A stretch of DNA of 64,000 nucleotides, taken from assembly GCF_030435805.1 (NCBI RefSeq), contig NC_081292.1:182180497-182244496 (forward strand), written 5' to 3'. Of the stretch, positions 1 to 14,638 are shown piece by piece. The position numbers were made by a program, and so were the translations under genes. The stretch's first letter is position 1. Each line of letters starts with the position of its first letter. The notes under the pieces were generated by a model, which was not told the DNA's origin, did no database searches, and worked only from the letters and a program-made list of their open reading frames with translations. This stretch comes from Mustela lutreola. Its lineage: Eukaryota; Chordata; Mammalia; Carnivora; Mustelidae.

Positions 1-872
1 AATTCCCAACGTGTAGGCCTTGATGGGATGCTGGCCACCCCCTGTCACAAAGCCCTGACACGTGCTCTCCCAGACTTGTCGGCTCTAGGGGTACGTGGTC
101 ATTAACTTTGCCAGTTGAGAGCTCCAACTGGGACTTTGAATGTGGAGCAAGTCACAGAGAAGCTGGGGCAGTTGAGAATTCGTTTCTGCGGTAATTGTGA
201 CAGCGGAGCCAGCAGCAGCCTCTAGTGTCTGGAGGAGGAAATGTCGGTCTCAGAGCCTAGGTGGGAAGAAGCCTCATTGCAGCCCCCTGTTCTGTAGGGA
301 ACTGGGCGGGGTCTTTTAGGCAGGCTGTCCTGTGCCCTGACCTTGACTATGGTACTGGATGCTCAGCTTTCCTTGCTGCCTACCTATTCACGGAATCTTA
401 TCTGGCAGCCCTTGTATTAATTCTGTGTGCTACCCAGTGTCTCTCCAATGTGTGTGTGGGAAGGTGGGGGGGGGGTGCCTTTTTCCTTTATTTTAATTTG
501 CCAGAGCTAATTTCTGCTGTTTACAGTGAGAGTCTTGACTGACTGGCCTTAGTATAAGAGGAAGGAATAGGTTAGGTCACTCCAAAATCTTCCAAATCTC
601 TTTCTTCTTACTTCTCCTATCTCAACAGACGTTTGTCTAGCACCTACTGTATATGTGATTTTATATTAAGAATTAGGAAAACAAAGGGGTTTACGTTCCA
701 GTCCTTGTACTCCAGGGGGTAAAAATCTAGTTGGGACATTGACAAATGACAACCAAGGGAAATTATATCAAACACATGTAGCAATCAAAGGGTTAATTTC
801 ATTTGTTCACAAGAAAAATCAAATACTGCAGTTTTTTAAATGGGCAAAAGGCACAGACAAGAGTTTATAGAA
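1..872. other. Gene-free left flank
   Basis: I see no exon with splice sites and no recognisable protein here. About 600-720 vaguely resembles the ancient MIR/L2 3' end theme (an 'agcacctactgt' word followed by a 'tacgttccagtcc' stretch), but it is too eroded to call. By human gene order DNAJB2 should lie beyond this edge. No J-domain HPD motif is visible in the window. Confidence 0.5.
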
Positions 873-890
873 GAGAAGATATTGATTTTT

Positions 891-1089
891 TTTTTAAAGA
901 TTTTATCTATTTATTTGTCAGAGAGAGAACGAGAGCGAGCACAGGCAGACAGAGTGGAAGGCAGAGTCAGAGGGAGAAGCAGGCTCCCTGCAGAGCAAGG
1001 AGCCCGATGTGGGACTCGATCCCAGGACGCTGGAATCATGACCTGAGCCGAAGGCAGCTGCTTAACCAACTGAGCCACCCAGGCGCCCC
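891..1089 (-). repeat. Can-SINE with perfect 18-bp target-site duplication
   Basis: Read on the minus strand, this begins with the tRNA-derived head (GGGGCGCCTGGGTGGCTCAG-like) and ends in a T run on the plus strand. It is flanked by the direct repeat gagaagatattgattttt at 873-890 and 1090-1107. The intact duplication and low divergence suggest a fairly recent insertion. Short open frames across it are SINE shadows, not genes. Confidence 0.95.
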
Positions 1090-1109
1090 GAGAAGATATT
1101 GATTTTTAA

Positions 1110-1600
1110 ACATATGAAAATATATGAAAAGATCCTCGACCTTATTCATAGCAAGAGAGTTATAAGGAAAGTGGCAATAAAATACTTTGTTTCACTTATC
1201 AGATGATGGACAAAGATCAAAATGTTTTATACATTGGGTGGGCAAGGCTCTAGAGCACAGGCATGCTAGTACATTGGTTGTGGGAGAGCAATATTGTGCG
1301 TATCAAAGTTAAAAGTTCAGAGCCTTTGACCCAGTGGTTCTGATTCTGATACATATGGGCAAAGAAGTATGTACAAGGGTTCCAGAATTTGTTTCCAAAG
1401 CAAAGAATTGGAAACAACTGAAATTCTCACCAGTAGCAGCCTGGTAAAACAAGCAAGGGAATGCTGCCTAGAAGAATAGTGCATTGTTACATTGTTACCA
1501 AAAAGAAGGAGGCACATCTTTATGGACTGTTAAGGACCATCTTCAGGATTTTTTGCTAAATGAAAAGAGGGTAAGACAAAGTGTATATATGTAAGTGTGT
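1110..1600 (+). repeat. Old L1 (L1M-type) 3' fragment
   Basis: The stretch follows the 3' end theme of old mammalian L1 elements in order: 'acccagtggttctgattctgatac', then 'ttggaaacaactgaaatt', then a 'gctaaatgaaaag' stretch. It is strongly eroded. The SINE at 891-1089 sits at its left edge. Subfamily is not resolvable by eye. Confidence 0.6.
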
Positions 1601-1604
1601 GTAC

Positions 1605-2200
1605 TGTAGTCCCCCTGATCCACGGTTTCAGTTGCCCACAGTCAACTACAGTCTGGAAGCAGATCCTCCTTCTGATGTGCCATCAGAAAGTCATTAGTAG
1701 GGATGCCTGGTGGCTCAGTGGGTTAAAGCCTCTGCCTTCAGCTCAAGTCTTGATCCCTTGATCGGGATCTCTGCTCAGCGGGGAGCGTGCTTCCTCCTCT
1801 CTCTCTCTCTCTGCCTGCTTCTGCCTACTTGGGATCTCTGTCTGTCAAATAAATAAATAAAATCTTAAAAAAAAAAAAGCCATTAGTAGCCGAACACTAC
1901 ATCACAATACCTACAGCATTCACATCGCTTTATCTCATCCTGTAGGTATTTAAGCATCCACATCATCATGAGAAGGAGGGGAGTATAGCACAAGATATTT
2001 TGAGAGAGACCACATTGGCTTAACTTTTGTTACAGCTTATTATTAGACTCGTTTTATTTTATTGTTATTGTTAACCTCTTACTGTGCCTAATTTACAAAG
2101 TAAATTTATCATAGGGATGCATGTGTAGCAAAAGACATAATATATATGGAGTCTAGTACTATCCCTGGTTTCAGGCATCCGTGGGGGTCTTGAACATATG
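1605..2200 (+). mobile_element. Tigger-like (TcMar) DNA transposon fossil, split by a SINE
   Basis: The left end reads agtccccctgatccacggtt, and the body carries words typical of a non-autonomous Tigger-family element: 'gcagatcctccttctgat', 'gatattttgagagagacc', 'ctcttactgtgcctaattta' and, near the right end, 'ggtttcaggcatccgtgggggtctt'. The right terminal inverted repeat is not clearly present. The element is interrupted at 1701-1880 by a Can-SINE, so it is older than that insertion. The family name (Tigger7/MER44-like) is from memory. Confidence 0.75.
1701..1880 (+). repeat. Can-SINE nested in the Tigger-like element
   Basis: The head begins ggatgcctggtggctcagtg. A CT-rich segment, a 'tctgtcaaataaataaataaaatctt' tail and an A run follow. 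The target duplication cattagtag lies at 1692-1700 and 1881-1889. The transposon sequence resumes directly after it. Confidence 0.93.
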
Positions 2201-2235
2201 TCTTGAACATACTGCATACACATTAACATATGTAG

Positions 2236-3414
2236 ATGTCTCTGGAAAGAAACACGAACAAAAAAGTTAATAGTGGAGGCTGTCAAGAGCAGAACAAAAG
2301 AAGGGGACTTATTTTCACTTATAGCCTTATTTTTGCTGTTTGGAAATCTTTTTTGTGCCTTTTCAATTTGGAAGCATGTTCACATAATAACTTTGACTAT
2401 ATACAGCATTTTTCCAAATCTAGCTGGAGAAATGAGATATTGGCAAGAAGCTGAGTGCCCGCATACAAGGCAGTCCATGCCAAGCACCGAATGAGTGATA
2501 GAGACAGACAGAAGGTGCTGGGAGACTCTCGAGCAGGGAACTTCCCAGGGCTGGATGGTTCTGGGTGACTGTGATCTAAGCTGGAAGGAATGGCAACACC
2601 GAGACAAGCAGGGAGAGGTGGCGTTCCAGAGGGAGGGAATGGTGAGAACGCAGCTTTGGAGGCAGGCATGTTCCCCACACACCAGAGATGAAGGAATAAA
2701 TGTGTTGGGTGAAATCCAAGTTGGGAATCTGTCTCTTGTGTCTGCCTGCAGGAGGTAATTGTACCTTGGCTTTAGAAGCATCAGGGATGAAAGCATTCCC
2801 TGCACTGAGGGAGTCCCGGGGAGCCAGGCTGGGTGGCGCTCCTGGCTGCCTCTTGGAGGGCTGGGTTGCCACCTCCCCACACCCACACCTAGTGTAACCG
2901 AGACCTGCCAGTGCTGCCAGCAGAGTTGCTAGCTGGGAAGGCCTTGCAGGGTTTGAGATAGCCACACAACTGCCCAGGGTGGGCAGGCGGGCTGGTGCAG
3001 CAGATAGAAGGGGTGCCGGGCCCCCCCACTGGATGCCCAGACATCCTGACAGGTGAAGACCTCACATCATTTTTGCCTCTCCCAAGCCCTTACTTCACTT
3101 TCTATGAGATGTTGGGGGCCGGGGGCCCTTTCCAGAGGATACTGATAGCCCCCAAACCTGTCCTCAAAGATGCTTCTGCCCTCACTCGGTCCCAGAAGCT
3201 ATTTATCTGCAATCCCCCTCCCCTGTGCCCTCCACCCCAGCGCCTGGGCAAGGGAGTGTCAGGCGTCACTCCCTCCTTGCCTTTGAGGTGCCTGAGTCAC
3301 TGTCTGGGCATTAGAGAACTGGCAGGTTCAGAGAGTGGTGTCTGGAGGGGTGCCTGGAACCGCTGAGGCAGGAGTGGGAAGGGCATGTGAGGGAGGGGAG
3401 GACCGCAGCGGAAG
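2236..3414. other. Unassigned spacer
   Basis: Moderately GC-rich single-copy-looking DNA. Several open frames of up to about 170 codons overlap on both strands, but none shows a recognised domain, splice-site support or a start context that singles it out. I see no gene here. Confidence 0.4.
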
Positions 3415-3735
3415 TTTCTGTCCAGGCTGACCTGGGTTCGAATCCCAACTCCTCCATTCATAACTGAGTAACCTTGGGGAAATGCTGTGACTTCTCTGAG
3501 CCGCAGTCTCCTCTTCTGCAGAAGAGCCATTCATTCAGCAAGTCTGACAAATATTCAACACACGTGTTGCCTAATATGTTCATCCAGCAACATTCTAGGT
3601 GCAGCGACTAGAACAAACTTTGTTCCCCTGAAGTTTCCAGTCCAGTACGTATCACTGTATTTACCTTAGGATTAAACAAGGTGATATGGGTACAGGACCT
3701 AGGACATAGTAGGTACTCAATAAATGATGGCGTTT
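3415..3735 (+). repeat. MIR SINE, apparently split by a second ancient repeat
   Basis: 3421-3525 matches the MIR core ('gacctgggttcgaatcccaac', 'accttgggg', 'ctctgagccgcagtctcctc'). 3660-3735 matches a MIR 3' tail ('ggacatagtaggtactcaataaatg'). Between them lies an L2/MIR-like piece ('cattcattcagcaagtctgac'). Confidence 0.7.
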
Positions 3736-5434
3736 CTTGGGATTTAAAGGGCTTCCAAATGACCCTTCTCTTCTTCCCACGTTTGAAACCAGCTGAGAGA
3801 GAGAAAGACACAGGAATCAAGTAGAGATTTGAAAGTCACCCCTTTTGGGATGGGGGTGGGCGGTGGATTTGAGGGTACAGCGGAGCTCCTCAGCCAAAAT
3901 GGGCTTCTAAATACTCCCACTGAATTCAAAGATACCCACCACCGCCACACACACACATACATACACAAAACTGCAGGCCTCTCTGCCTGGGACAGAGCGA
4001 CACCTGTAAGCTTAAATCCTAGAAGAGGAGTTGAGAATACTTGCTGTTCCTGGGCAGGTAATTACAAAACGGAAGGAGCAAACTGCTGTGCTGGGCGTGC
4101 CCATTTTCTCCCCTAGCCCTCACCCTCGCCCTCCTGTGGCTTCCCCTCCATCCTCTGCCAACTACTATTAGGACAAGACAGGGACAGGTGATGGGGTCTA
4201 GGAATCTCTCCTAGTCTCCTATTTGATCCACCAAAGGCCCTGAATGCTAGACCCGGTGTAGGTATGTGTTTGCTCTGAGATCCATTCCCCCCACCTTCCT
4301 GGCCTTTCTCTTGGTATCCCACTTGCTGCCCTTCCTGGTACCTAGGCTCCCTTGCCGACTAGCTCCCGTCTGAGTTCAGAGAATGGGAGCCGCTAGCTGG
4401 AGATGGAGGGTGGGAGGAAGGAGAAGCCAGGGTTTTCCTCTCCCTCGCTCTAAATCAGAGGGCACCTCCGGCAGAGGCTGTGGACCCTGCCAGATGTCCC
4501 TCCCTCCTTGACGCCTCCTGCCCCCTCCGGGGGCTCTGCTGTGGCTCCAGCTCCCACCTGGCACCCCAGCTCCAAGGGTCTGGCTTCACCGTCTCATCCC
4601 TTGGCTCCTCCAGCCCTTTGGGTCGCTAGCAGCTTGCTGGTGCTGCTGACATTTCTGTTGCCTTCCCAGACTCCCGTCCTGGGAAAGGGAAGGCGTGAGA
4701 AGGACAGAGCTGAGGGCAATGCTGAGCATTGACTCTCTTGGGGGTGGGGGGCAGGGGGTTGCTCTAGTTTCAATCCCTCCAGTGGTTAAATCATGCCTCC
4801 AGCCCACCAGAGGCTACAGAAAATCCATATATAAGGATTTTAGGGCCAGCCATCTGGTTGGAAGTGGGGGCTTGGAAGCTGTGCTTGCATAGCCCGAAGC
4901 ATGGGATTGAAATAAGGGCCAATTGTCATTATCAAAAAGTGGTGAGTATTGATGGAGATGCCAGCCATTTCCCCATCATTGCTGCCACTGTGCCACTGCT
5001 CTGCCTTAATGCCAGCTTCTGGACTCTCTATACCCAAACCTCCTGCCTGAAGGAGACAAACAGCCAATCTGTGGGGTGGAGTTGGTGAGCACCTGCTCTG
5101 GCAGATGGCTGGAAGGTGCACTTGAGACCCTCCTGGGTGACAGCCACGCTCTTGTTGCAGCCCTGGGTGCCTGGGACCAACTTCACTCCCCTCCTGACCT
5201 GGGGTTTGGGGGTTTCGCTGTTGATGCTGCAGCCTAAGTGGGTGCCGAGGAGTTCCTGCGTTGTGGGGCGAGGGCTTCGGCAATGGCAGAATGAAGCCAG
5301 TGCCTGCCTTTCCCCACCTTTATTTCCTCTCCTGCCCCCTCACCCAAGGGCTGATTCTAAGTTTATTCAGCTGCATGTTCCCTAGGGTGAATTCTGCCTC
5401 TTTCTCTGCTGTATTCTCCTGGATCCCTGTTCTT
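3736..5434. other. Unassigned spacer
   Basis: No gene recognised. A short CA-rich microsatellite lies at about 3945-3968. Open frames (for example a 147-codon minus-strand frame at 4840-5283) lack any domain or splicing support. Confidence 0.4.
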
Positions 5435-5448
5435 CCTGGAATCACATG

Positions 5449-5452
<4 letters not shown>

Positions 5453-5495
<43 letters not shown>

Positions 5496-5665
5496 TCAGA
5501 GAGCGAGCGAGAGCGAGCACAGGCAGACAGAGTGGAAGGCAGAGTCAGAGGGAGAAGCAGGCTCCCTGCGGAGCAAGGAGCCCGATGTGGGACTCGATCC
5601 CAGGACGCCGGGATCATGACCTGAGCCGAAGGCAGCTGCTTAACCAACTGAGCCACCCAGGCGTC
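5453..5665 (-). repeat. Young Can-SINE with a 45-nt poly(T) on the plus strand
   Basis: On the minus strand the SINE head is at 5665 and the tail runs into an uninterrupted T45 (5450-5494 on plus). The target duplication cctggaatcacatgcttt lies at 5435-5452 and 5666-5683. The usual AAATAAAT tail is absent; the element passes straight from 'gctctctgac' into A45. Its body is nearly identical to the copy at 891-1089. A long pure A tail marks a recent insertion. Confidence 0.95.
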
Positions 5666-5826
5666 CCTGGAATCACATGCTTTAATAAAATCTGGAACCA
5701 GATCTGGTTTCTGGGGCACCCAGGCTGAGATGCCAGCCTTCCTGTCTCCCTTGAAGGAGAAACCCCTGCTCCGCAAATTTTCCCAAGAGAAAAAGACACT
5801 TTTGCGAGATGGTGAGGATACAGCAC

Positions 5827-8302
<2,476 letters not shown>

Positions 8303-8339
8303 CTGAACAGGCCAAGTGCAGAGAACACTCTTAGCAAAG

Positions 8340-9379
8340 AGAAGCCTGTAGTGCCTGGACACCATTCCTGCCCAAAATCCTTTCTTGCATGGTTCTCTGG
8401 CTGAGGGCAAAGGTTCCTGCTCTCCTTGCCCCACCTCCTGTGTCTAAGGATTTATTGGTGGCCTTGAGGACCCACAGGCAGTGGCTCCAGGCGCCGGGCC
8501 AAAACCCTCAGAGGAAGCAGATGTGGGCAGTTAGTTCTAAGATTATAGAGTCTCACTCAGTGACTAAGCGTCTTAAGAGTGTTGAGGAGGTCAGATGAGT
8601 CCAGCAGAGCATAATAGTCCAATCCACTCGTGTTCAGAAAGAAATGAAGGGCCATGGGTGAGAGAAGCAGGATCCAAGTGAGGCTTCGGGGATCAGAAAC
8701 AAGGGAGAGGCTTTGAAAGCAGGAAGAACTCTAGATTCATGTTACAGCTGAAAGGCCAGCAAGGAAGGGAAGAATGGGCCTGGAATGGCAGGAGATAGGC
8801 TGTTCCCTCCTCTCTTGGGTGTGCTAATTCTGGAGTGCAATGGAGTGGAGTGGAGAAGGTCTTCCCCACATGATTCCAGGCTGGTGGTCAAAGAACGCTT
8901 GGCCCCTAAAGCAGGACTGGGATGAACTGCTTGGTCCTGGAAATCAGAAAGTTCAATGCCCTTCCAGAGGAGCCTCATGAGAATCAAGAAAGCTGGACCC
9001 TCTTGCTTCATCAAACATTCTGGGCCTCTTCTCTCTGCCTGATGTATTGACACTGGAGATACAGAGCACCTCATGCACGGTCCGCGCCCTCCAGCAGCCC
9101 ACTGGGCGGGGCTTCCACACGTTAACAGATGTGGGGCAGCATAGTAAGTGGGATACCAGAATAAGTCTTTTTGCTCTGCTTGAGAAATAATTACCACAGA
9201 CCTTGAAAACAAGATGAGCACATCCATCAGCTTTCCCCAAGCTTGAAGGCTTAACCTTGTAGAGGGTGTGAAGAAATGGGAATTCTTAAACAGCTGGTCG
9301 AAGCCTAAATTGATGCATCTCTTTTGGAGAAAAAAAATGGGCAAGATCTAGGGGTGCTGATGGCGGTCTTGCGCTAGAG
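8340..9379. other. Unassigned spacer upstream of the TUBA4B-like copy
   Basis: No recognised exon. The first exon of the pseudogene should lie somewhere upstream on the minus strand, but alpha-tubulin exon 1 encodes only the initiator Met, so it cannot be identified from coding content. Confidence 0.4.
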
Positions 9380-9850
9380 AAGTTTTCACACAGGTGAACA
9401 AGGAGAGAAGCCGGAGAGCCACAGCCTCAGAAGCCGATTAAATGTCCTTCAACAGGAGAAGATGGACAAAGAGTGGGGCAGAAGTTGAAATGGATGAACT
9501 ACAAGAAAGAATCTTACCAAAAAATTCTTTCCGGGGGAAAAAAAAAAAAAAGGCAAATTAGGGAAGAATCATACAACAGGATACCATTTATAAAGATCTT
9601 TAACTCGTAAAATAATGTCATGCGTCATTTACAGATAAATTTATATTTTGCTATATATTCTGGTAGCATGTGTGTCTTACAAAAATAAAGAAAGTATTAA
9701 CACTAAATTTGGAACAATGGTTCTCTCTGGGAGAAAAGGGCGGTGTATGCAGTTGGAGAGGGATTCTCTTTCTTAAGCTGGGTAGCAGGTGTTTATTATA
9801 TTATTCTTTATACTTTCCTGCCTGGAATATTTCATAATTTTTAATGAGGA
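9380..9850 (+). repeat. Old L1 (L1M-type) 3' fragment
   Basis: Features of old L1 3' ends appear in order: 'aaatgtccttcaacaggagaa', 'ataccatttataaag', 'ggaacaatggttctctctggg', then 'tttatactttcctgcc' and an AT-rich end. Internal A13 at 9539-9551. Confidence 0.6.
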
Positions 9851-9954
9851 TGCTGTCTCCATAAATTTAACACTTGCCTGGCTTTTAAAATATGATGCAA
9901 GAGCCTTGTCTGATAATTTTGAGAGGACCGGGATTAAATCATACATCGTCATTA

Positions 9955-10115
9955 CTTCTCTATTTGCCTTGAGCAAGACTGTTGACCCCTTTGTGGGTCT
10001 CCCTCCATCCCATGAATGGGGGCAATAATAAGAGTGCCCTCCTAGAATTACAATGGGGATTAAATGAAAGAAGGCATAGAAGTCGCCTAGCTCACTGCAT
10101 GACACATATTGCGGC
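9955..10115 (+). repeat. MIR SINE, sense
   Basis: Contains the downstream MIR theme 'catgaatgggggcaataataagag', 'gggattaaatgaaag' and 'gcctagctcactgcatgacac'. Eroded. Confidence 0.5.
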
Positions 10116-10394
10116 ACCATACCTGTTGGGTCCCCTCACCAACTCCCATCCCTCACCCCTCCTGTCATAGTAAGAGAAGGTAATGAATTAAGCTGGGGGG
10201 ATTGCTTAGGAATACAAGGACTCCAGAAATCCTCATACCCCACAGGGAGGACTGACAGGGTTTACCAGTCTACTGGCAAGGCCAGCCCTGGCAGTTGCAA
10301 CTTCCAGCCTCCCTGGGCTCTATCTACAAAGCCAGACACCATCTTGGCCCCCATGACTTCTGGCCCACACAAGGCGTCTCTGACCTCTTGGGTA

Positions 10395-10560
10395 AGCTTG
10401 AGATATTAGAAATGACGCCCCTTACTGTGGGGCAACAGGTTTGGGGCAAAGCACTCAACCCCTGGAATCACCTAGATTCAGCCTCAAACCCCATCCCTCT
10501 GTGACTTCAGACAAGTTCCTTCTCTTCAGCTGCTCCACTGCCCTTTCCCTGAATGTAAAA
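10395..10560 (+). repeat. MIR SINE, sense
   Basis: 'cctagattcagcctcaaacccc', 'ctctgtgacttcagacaagttcct' and 'tgaatgtaaaactag' follow the MIR core order. Confidence 0.55.
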
Positions 10561-10594
10561 CTAGTGTGATCTTGCACCTGGCAGGCTTTGTCAT

Positions 10595-10800
10595 TACATC
10601 ATTTCGTTCCCCTGTACTAAGCATTAATTAGGCGCCAGCTACTGTGCTAAGCACTCCACATACATCATCCCATTTCATCTTCACGACAATCCTGTAGGTA
10701 GGTCCTTTCACGACGCCATTTTGCACAAGAGGAAACTGACACTCAGGTTAAGCAAGTAGCTCAAGGTCATGAGCAAAACCAGTAATATTCGGAGTGGGAA
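10595..10800 (-). repeat. MIR SINE, antisense
   Basis: Reverse MIR: 'gcgccagctactgtgctaagcac', 'catcccatttcatcttcacgac', 'gaggaaactgacactcag' and 'agctcaaggtcatgagc'. Confidence 0.7.
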
Positions 10801-11909
10801 CACCTTGGCTCCAACCATGTTCTTCACTGCTTTTCTATCCCTTCTGGTGGGGAGCCTGGCAAAAGATATCAAAGGAGCCCCACGCACAGCCAGCTCTCGA
10901 TAAGAGGGAGCACACTCTCTTTCTCTCCGCCTCCTCCTCACTCTCTCTGTTGAAATAAGGGGTCAGATCAGATGCATCGGCTTGGCAGGGCTGCAAGGAT
11001 GCGTCCCGACAGCCAGGAGAGGTAGGACCAGAGGGAGGCCAACGATGAATCTGCTGTGGGGCCCAGGGTTTGTAAAGTGCCTGTACTTCCTGTTCCAGCG
11101 CTGCTTACTCCATCCTCCCTACCCCTAGATCCAGAGCCTCTCCGCAGCCCTGCACCTGAGCAGAGACTCAGACCCACATCCTGGTTACCATCACTCTGTC
11201 CTCCACCCCTGCACGAGCTCTCACGTACCAGTACACTTTGGGGGGCACGCTCACATATGGAAGTTTCTTTCCATCTCCCCATCTCACCGTGCACACAGGA
11301 GCCCCGGGAACACCTGGAATCCTAGGGATCCCTCACACCACTCACCTGGGTCCACTAGGACCCTCACTAGCATGCCCAGCCCCCGACCCCTGTTCACCAT
11401 GCTGCTTGGCTGGGTGCTGGCTTGGGTTGTCTGTCTGTCTGCTGCTCGATGAGAGGCAGATACAGGTCTGTGAGAGACCTACAGCCACCGGCCTCCTTAT
11501 ACTCTCCGGTCAGCTCTCAGCAGGGAAAATGTTGTTAGAAACTGCCCCAGGAGGGCAGGCCTGTTGACTTGGTTACCAAGTGCTGGGCTGGGCTCAAACA
11601 GGGCAGCAAGGTGGGTTGGGTAGGGGAGAGGATCGGCCGGTGCCCCCCCCACAGGTCCCCCCACTGTGTACCGGGTACACAGGGTCTGCAGCTCACTCAG
11701 TCCCATTTCCTGGTGGCTCACTGGTGGGGGAAGATTCAGAAACCAAAGCCCCTGAGCTCCAGAGGCAAGGCCACCCTTAGGGCAGGTGAGGACTGGAAGT
11801 GGAATGTGGGTGGCGCTAAGAGAGTGCACTGAACCGGAAATAATGAGTCCTAGGGCAAGAGACCAAGCCTCAGGGCCTTCGGGATGGAAACTCAGAATAT
11901 TATAGGACA

Positions 11910-12045
11910 TAGGGAACTAGAGCTCAGTCTTAGGACCAGTTCTGGCATTTAAGGTCTTTTCCCACTTCAGTTTCCTTATATGTGGAATGGGGAGAAGTGG
12001 TGTGGTGAGGATGAAAACAGATAAAGAATGCTCAGTCTAGAACTG
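11910..12045 (+). repeat. MIR SINE fragment, sense
   Basis: 'ttctggcatttaaggtcttttccc', 'agtttccttatatgtggaatgggg' and 'gtgaggatgaaaacagataaa'. A weak but ordered match. Confidence 0.45.
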
Positions 12046-12169
12046 CTGTTGTTCTCCACAGGGAGAGAACGACCAGGAGCAGGGGCTCAGGGTTCCTCAT
12101 CAGGGCCTCTCCCTATTCTAAGCAAGTGGCTGCCGGCCTACCCTGGCCTTACTTCTTCACACGCGTCTC

Positions 12170-12435
12170 CCTATGACCTCAGGCAAACTTATGAAATACA
12201 AAAGTGACTCTGTCACATTCATACCCCATTTTGTGGCTCTTGAGGTGGCTACACCCCTTATCTCCTTTGAGTCCCTCAACAGCTTTGTGAGGTAAGCAAG
12301 GCGGGGCCTCCATTCCCCTGAGGGAGAAAAGGAAATGGAAGCCTCTTGCGTCTGGCCCAAGATCACATGGGGGCTCATTAGTGGTAGAATTAAAACCCAC
12401 CTGGGACTCAGGCTCAGTGCTTCTCCCCTCTCCAC
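12170..12435 (-). repeat. MIR SINE, antisense
   Basis: 'cttatctcctttgagtccctcaa', 'gcctggcccaagatcacatg'-like words and 'ggtagaattaaaacccacctgg' follow reverse MIR order. A GGAA/GAAA microsatellite follows at 12474-12512. Confidence 0.6.
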
Positions 12436-12599
12436 AGCTATTTTCCTTCTCTAAGTAGCTGATGTTTGACAAAGGAAGGAAGGAAAAAGAAAGAAAGAAA
12501 GAAAAGAAGAAGCAGATGTTCGAACTGAGACTGAATGCTAAGGAGTCAACTATGACCACATCTGGATCATGGATCATAGTGCTCTAGATCAAGAGAACT

Positions 12600-14360
12600 G
12601 GTGAGGTTAAAGGAACCAGCCTGGTGTGTTCAAGGAGAAGGAGAGAGGTGGGGAGGGAGCTCTGCAAGATGAGAACACAGAGGTAAAAGAGTCTTGGAAG
12701 AATGGCTTCCATTACTAGGCAATGGGAGGGTATAGCAAGCATCTTTGCCTACTTGTGTTTAAGAGAAATTATTGCTGCTGCTGCATGGAGGAAGCATTAT
12801 AAGGGTAAGCAAGTCCAGGTGTTCAAAAGTAGAAGCAGGACAATAGTTAGAAGTCTACTTTTGGCATCCAGGAATGAGGGATGGTAGTTTGGAGTGGAGC
12901 AGGGATTGTAGGAAGTAGCCGGGTTCGAAATAAAGTTATAGGGCACGTTAATGTGGGGTGTGCAGATCCACCTAACAGCCTTACTGTCCCCTGCCTCTAT
13001 TTTGTCTTTACTGGTAGGATCCTGAATTTGTGTAGTTATTTAACCTTCCATTTGCTCAAGGAAGATGGCCTTTCTCAGACCTAGGTGTGAGTATAAATTA
13101 CTCTAAACCATTAATGGTAATTCCATTCCCTCCTTCCAACTACTTGTTTAGGCAAGGGGCTAGTAAGATATGAGGGAAGTCTACAAGGAGGCTCGAAAAC
13201 AAGGATTTTCTCCCTGTGGGAGGAGACTGTGGGAGGACATCCACCTTTCCAGCCTTAGTAACTGAGAATATGACACTTGGAGCTGCTGCAGTCATCTCGT
13301 GATCACAAGAGAAGATGCCACCAGCCATTGAGGATGTCAGAGCGGATAGCTGGAAATACTGGAGTTGTTGGTGACATCATTGAGTCAACTCTGGAACTGC
13401 CCTACACTCAGATTCCTTGCAGGATAATAAATATCCTCATTGTTGAATCCTCTGTTAGTTAGGCTTTCCGTTATTTGCAGCCAAGAAAATTCTAAGCAAA
13501 AAAGAGAGGAAGGAGAAAGGGAAAGAGGAATGTAGGATGATTCTAGGTTTTTAACGTAAGCATGTGGGTAGAAGACTTGGAAGCCTTAGGACAGAAGCAT
13601 TTTTGGCAAGGAGCAGGGTGAGAGTGGGACATTGGGAGTTTTACTTTGAATTTGTGATGTTTGAGATGTCTAACAGGCTTTTAAGTGCTAATGTCAAAAA
13701 AGCAAATAAGCATGTGAATCTGATATTCAGGGAAGTCCTAAAGAACATATAAATTTGCGACTTCTCAGCACATAGATAATATTTCTTTCTATTCTATTCT
13801 TTCTCTTTGGTTTGTGAATGTATACACTCTAGTTCTATTCCTTTTTTAATGACCCTAAAATGTTACAGTAACTTTTTATTAAGGACATTTAATAATACAT
13901 CCCAAAGTAGAGATAATATAATAAAACCCCATATACTCTACATTTACCTTCAAGAACAATTGCTCCTTTGGGGAGGAAAAGAGAGCGCCTGGGACTGAGC
14001 CTTGGGAAACACCCATTAGGGGTAAGCCATCAAAGACCACCAAGAAGGAATGGCTGGAAGCAAGAGAAAGGTGTGTCATTGAAGCCAAGAAGAAAGTTTT
14101 TCAAGGATAAAGGAAGGGCCAATTATCTCAGGCATTGTTGAGAGGCTGAAAAAGATGTAAAAATGTGACCTTTAGCTTTAGCCAGTTGGAAGTCACTAGA
14201 GATTTTGGCAAGAACATCTCAATAGAGAATGTGAACCAAGCCTGCAGAGACAGTGAATAGGAGAGAAGACGTGTATATCTCCCTTTGGAAAGATGGTGCT
14301 GTGAGACAGAGGACAGCTGGTAGATACTCTAGTCTTAAAAAATGGAAGGATATGCACTAA
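12600..14360 (-). repeat. L2 LINE, antisense, in at least two pieces
   Basis: Two blocks, about 12600-12925 and 13520-14360, read as reverse L2: 'ctgcatggaggaagcattataaggg', 'catccaggaatgagg', 'gatgtttgagatgtctaacagg', 'gggactgagccttgggaaacacc' and 'gtgtcattgaagccaagaag'. The interval 12930-13520 between them is unassigned. These old LINE words are shared with the L2 at 31280-32300. No open reading frame remains. Confidence 0.7.
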
Positions 14361-14638
14361 GGCTCAGTTCCAACTTTCCCAGATGGAATCAGTGGAGACA
14401 TTTTAAATTTTGAGGACCTTGTTGCATGGCTCCAAGACAGAGGGGAGACTCTGGGAAGAAGTTAGAAAAGATGGAGATAACAAAGGGCAAAGAGAAGAGG
14501 GAAAGAGATCCAAAGACAGAGTGGTCTGCAGGACACCCTTGTAAGGTAGACAGTCTAAGCAGTGATTCAATTGGAAAAATGAAGTGAGGAGCATCATCTT
14601 CTAGATTCTGTACATGTGTGTGAATGTCCAAGTTTTCA

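Noticed and set aside
2380-2886. 168-codon minus-strand open frame
   Set aside because: No domain, overlaps several other frames, no splice support.
4840-5283. 147-codon minus-strand open frame
   Set aside because: Low-complexity composition and no recognisable family.
1-5434. DNAJB2, expected next by human gene order
   Set aside because: No J-domain exon is visible; it probably lies beyond the left edge.
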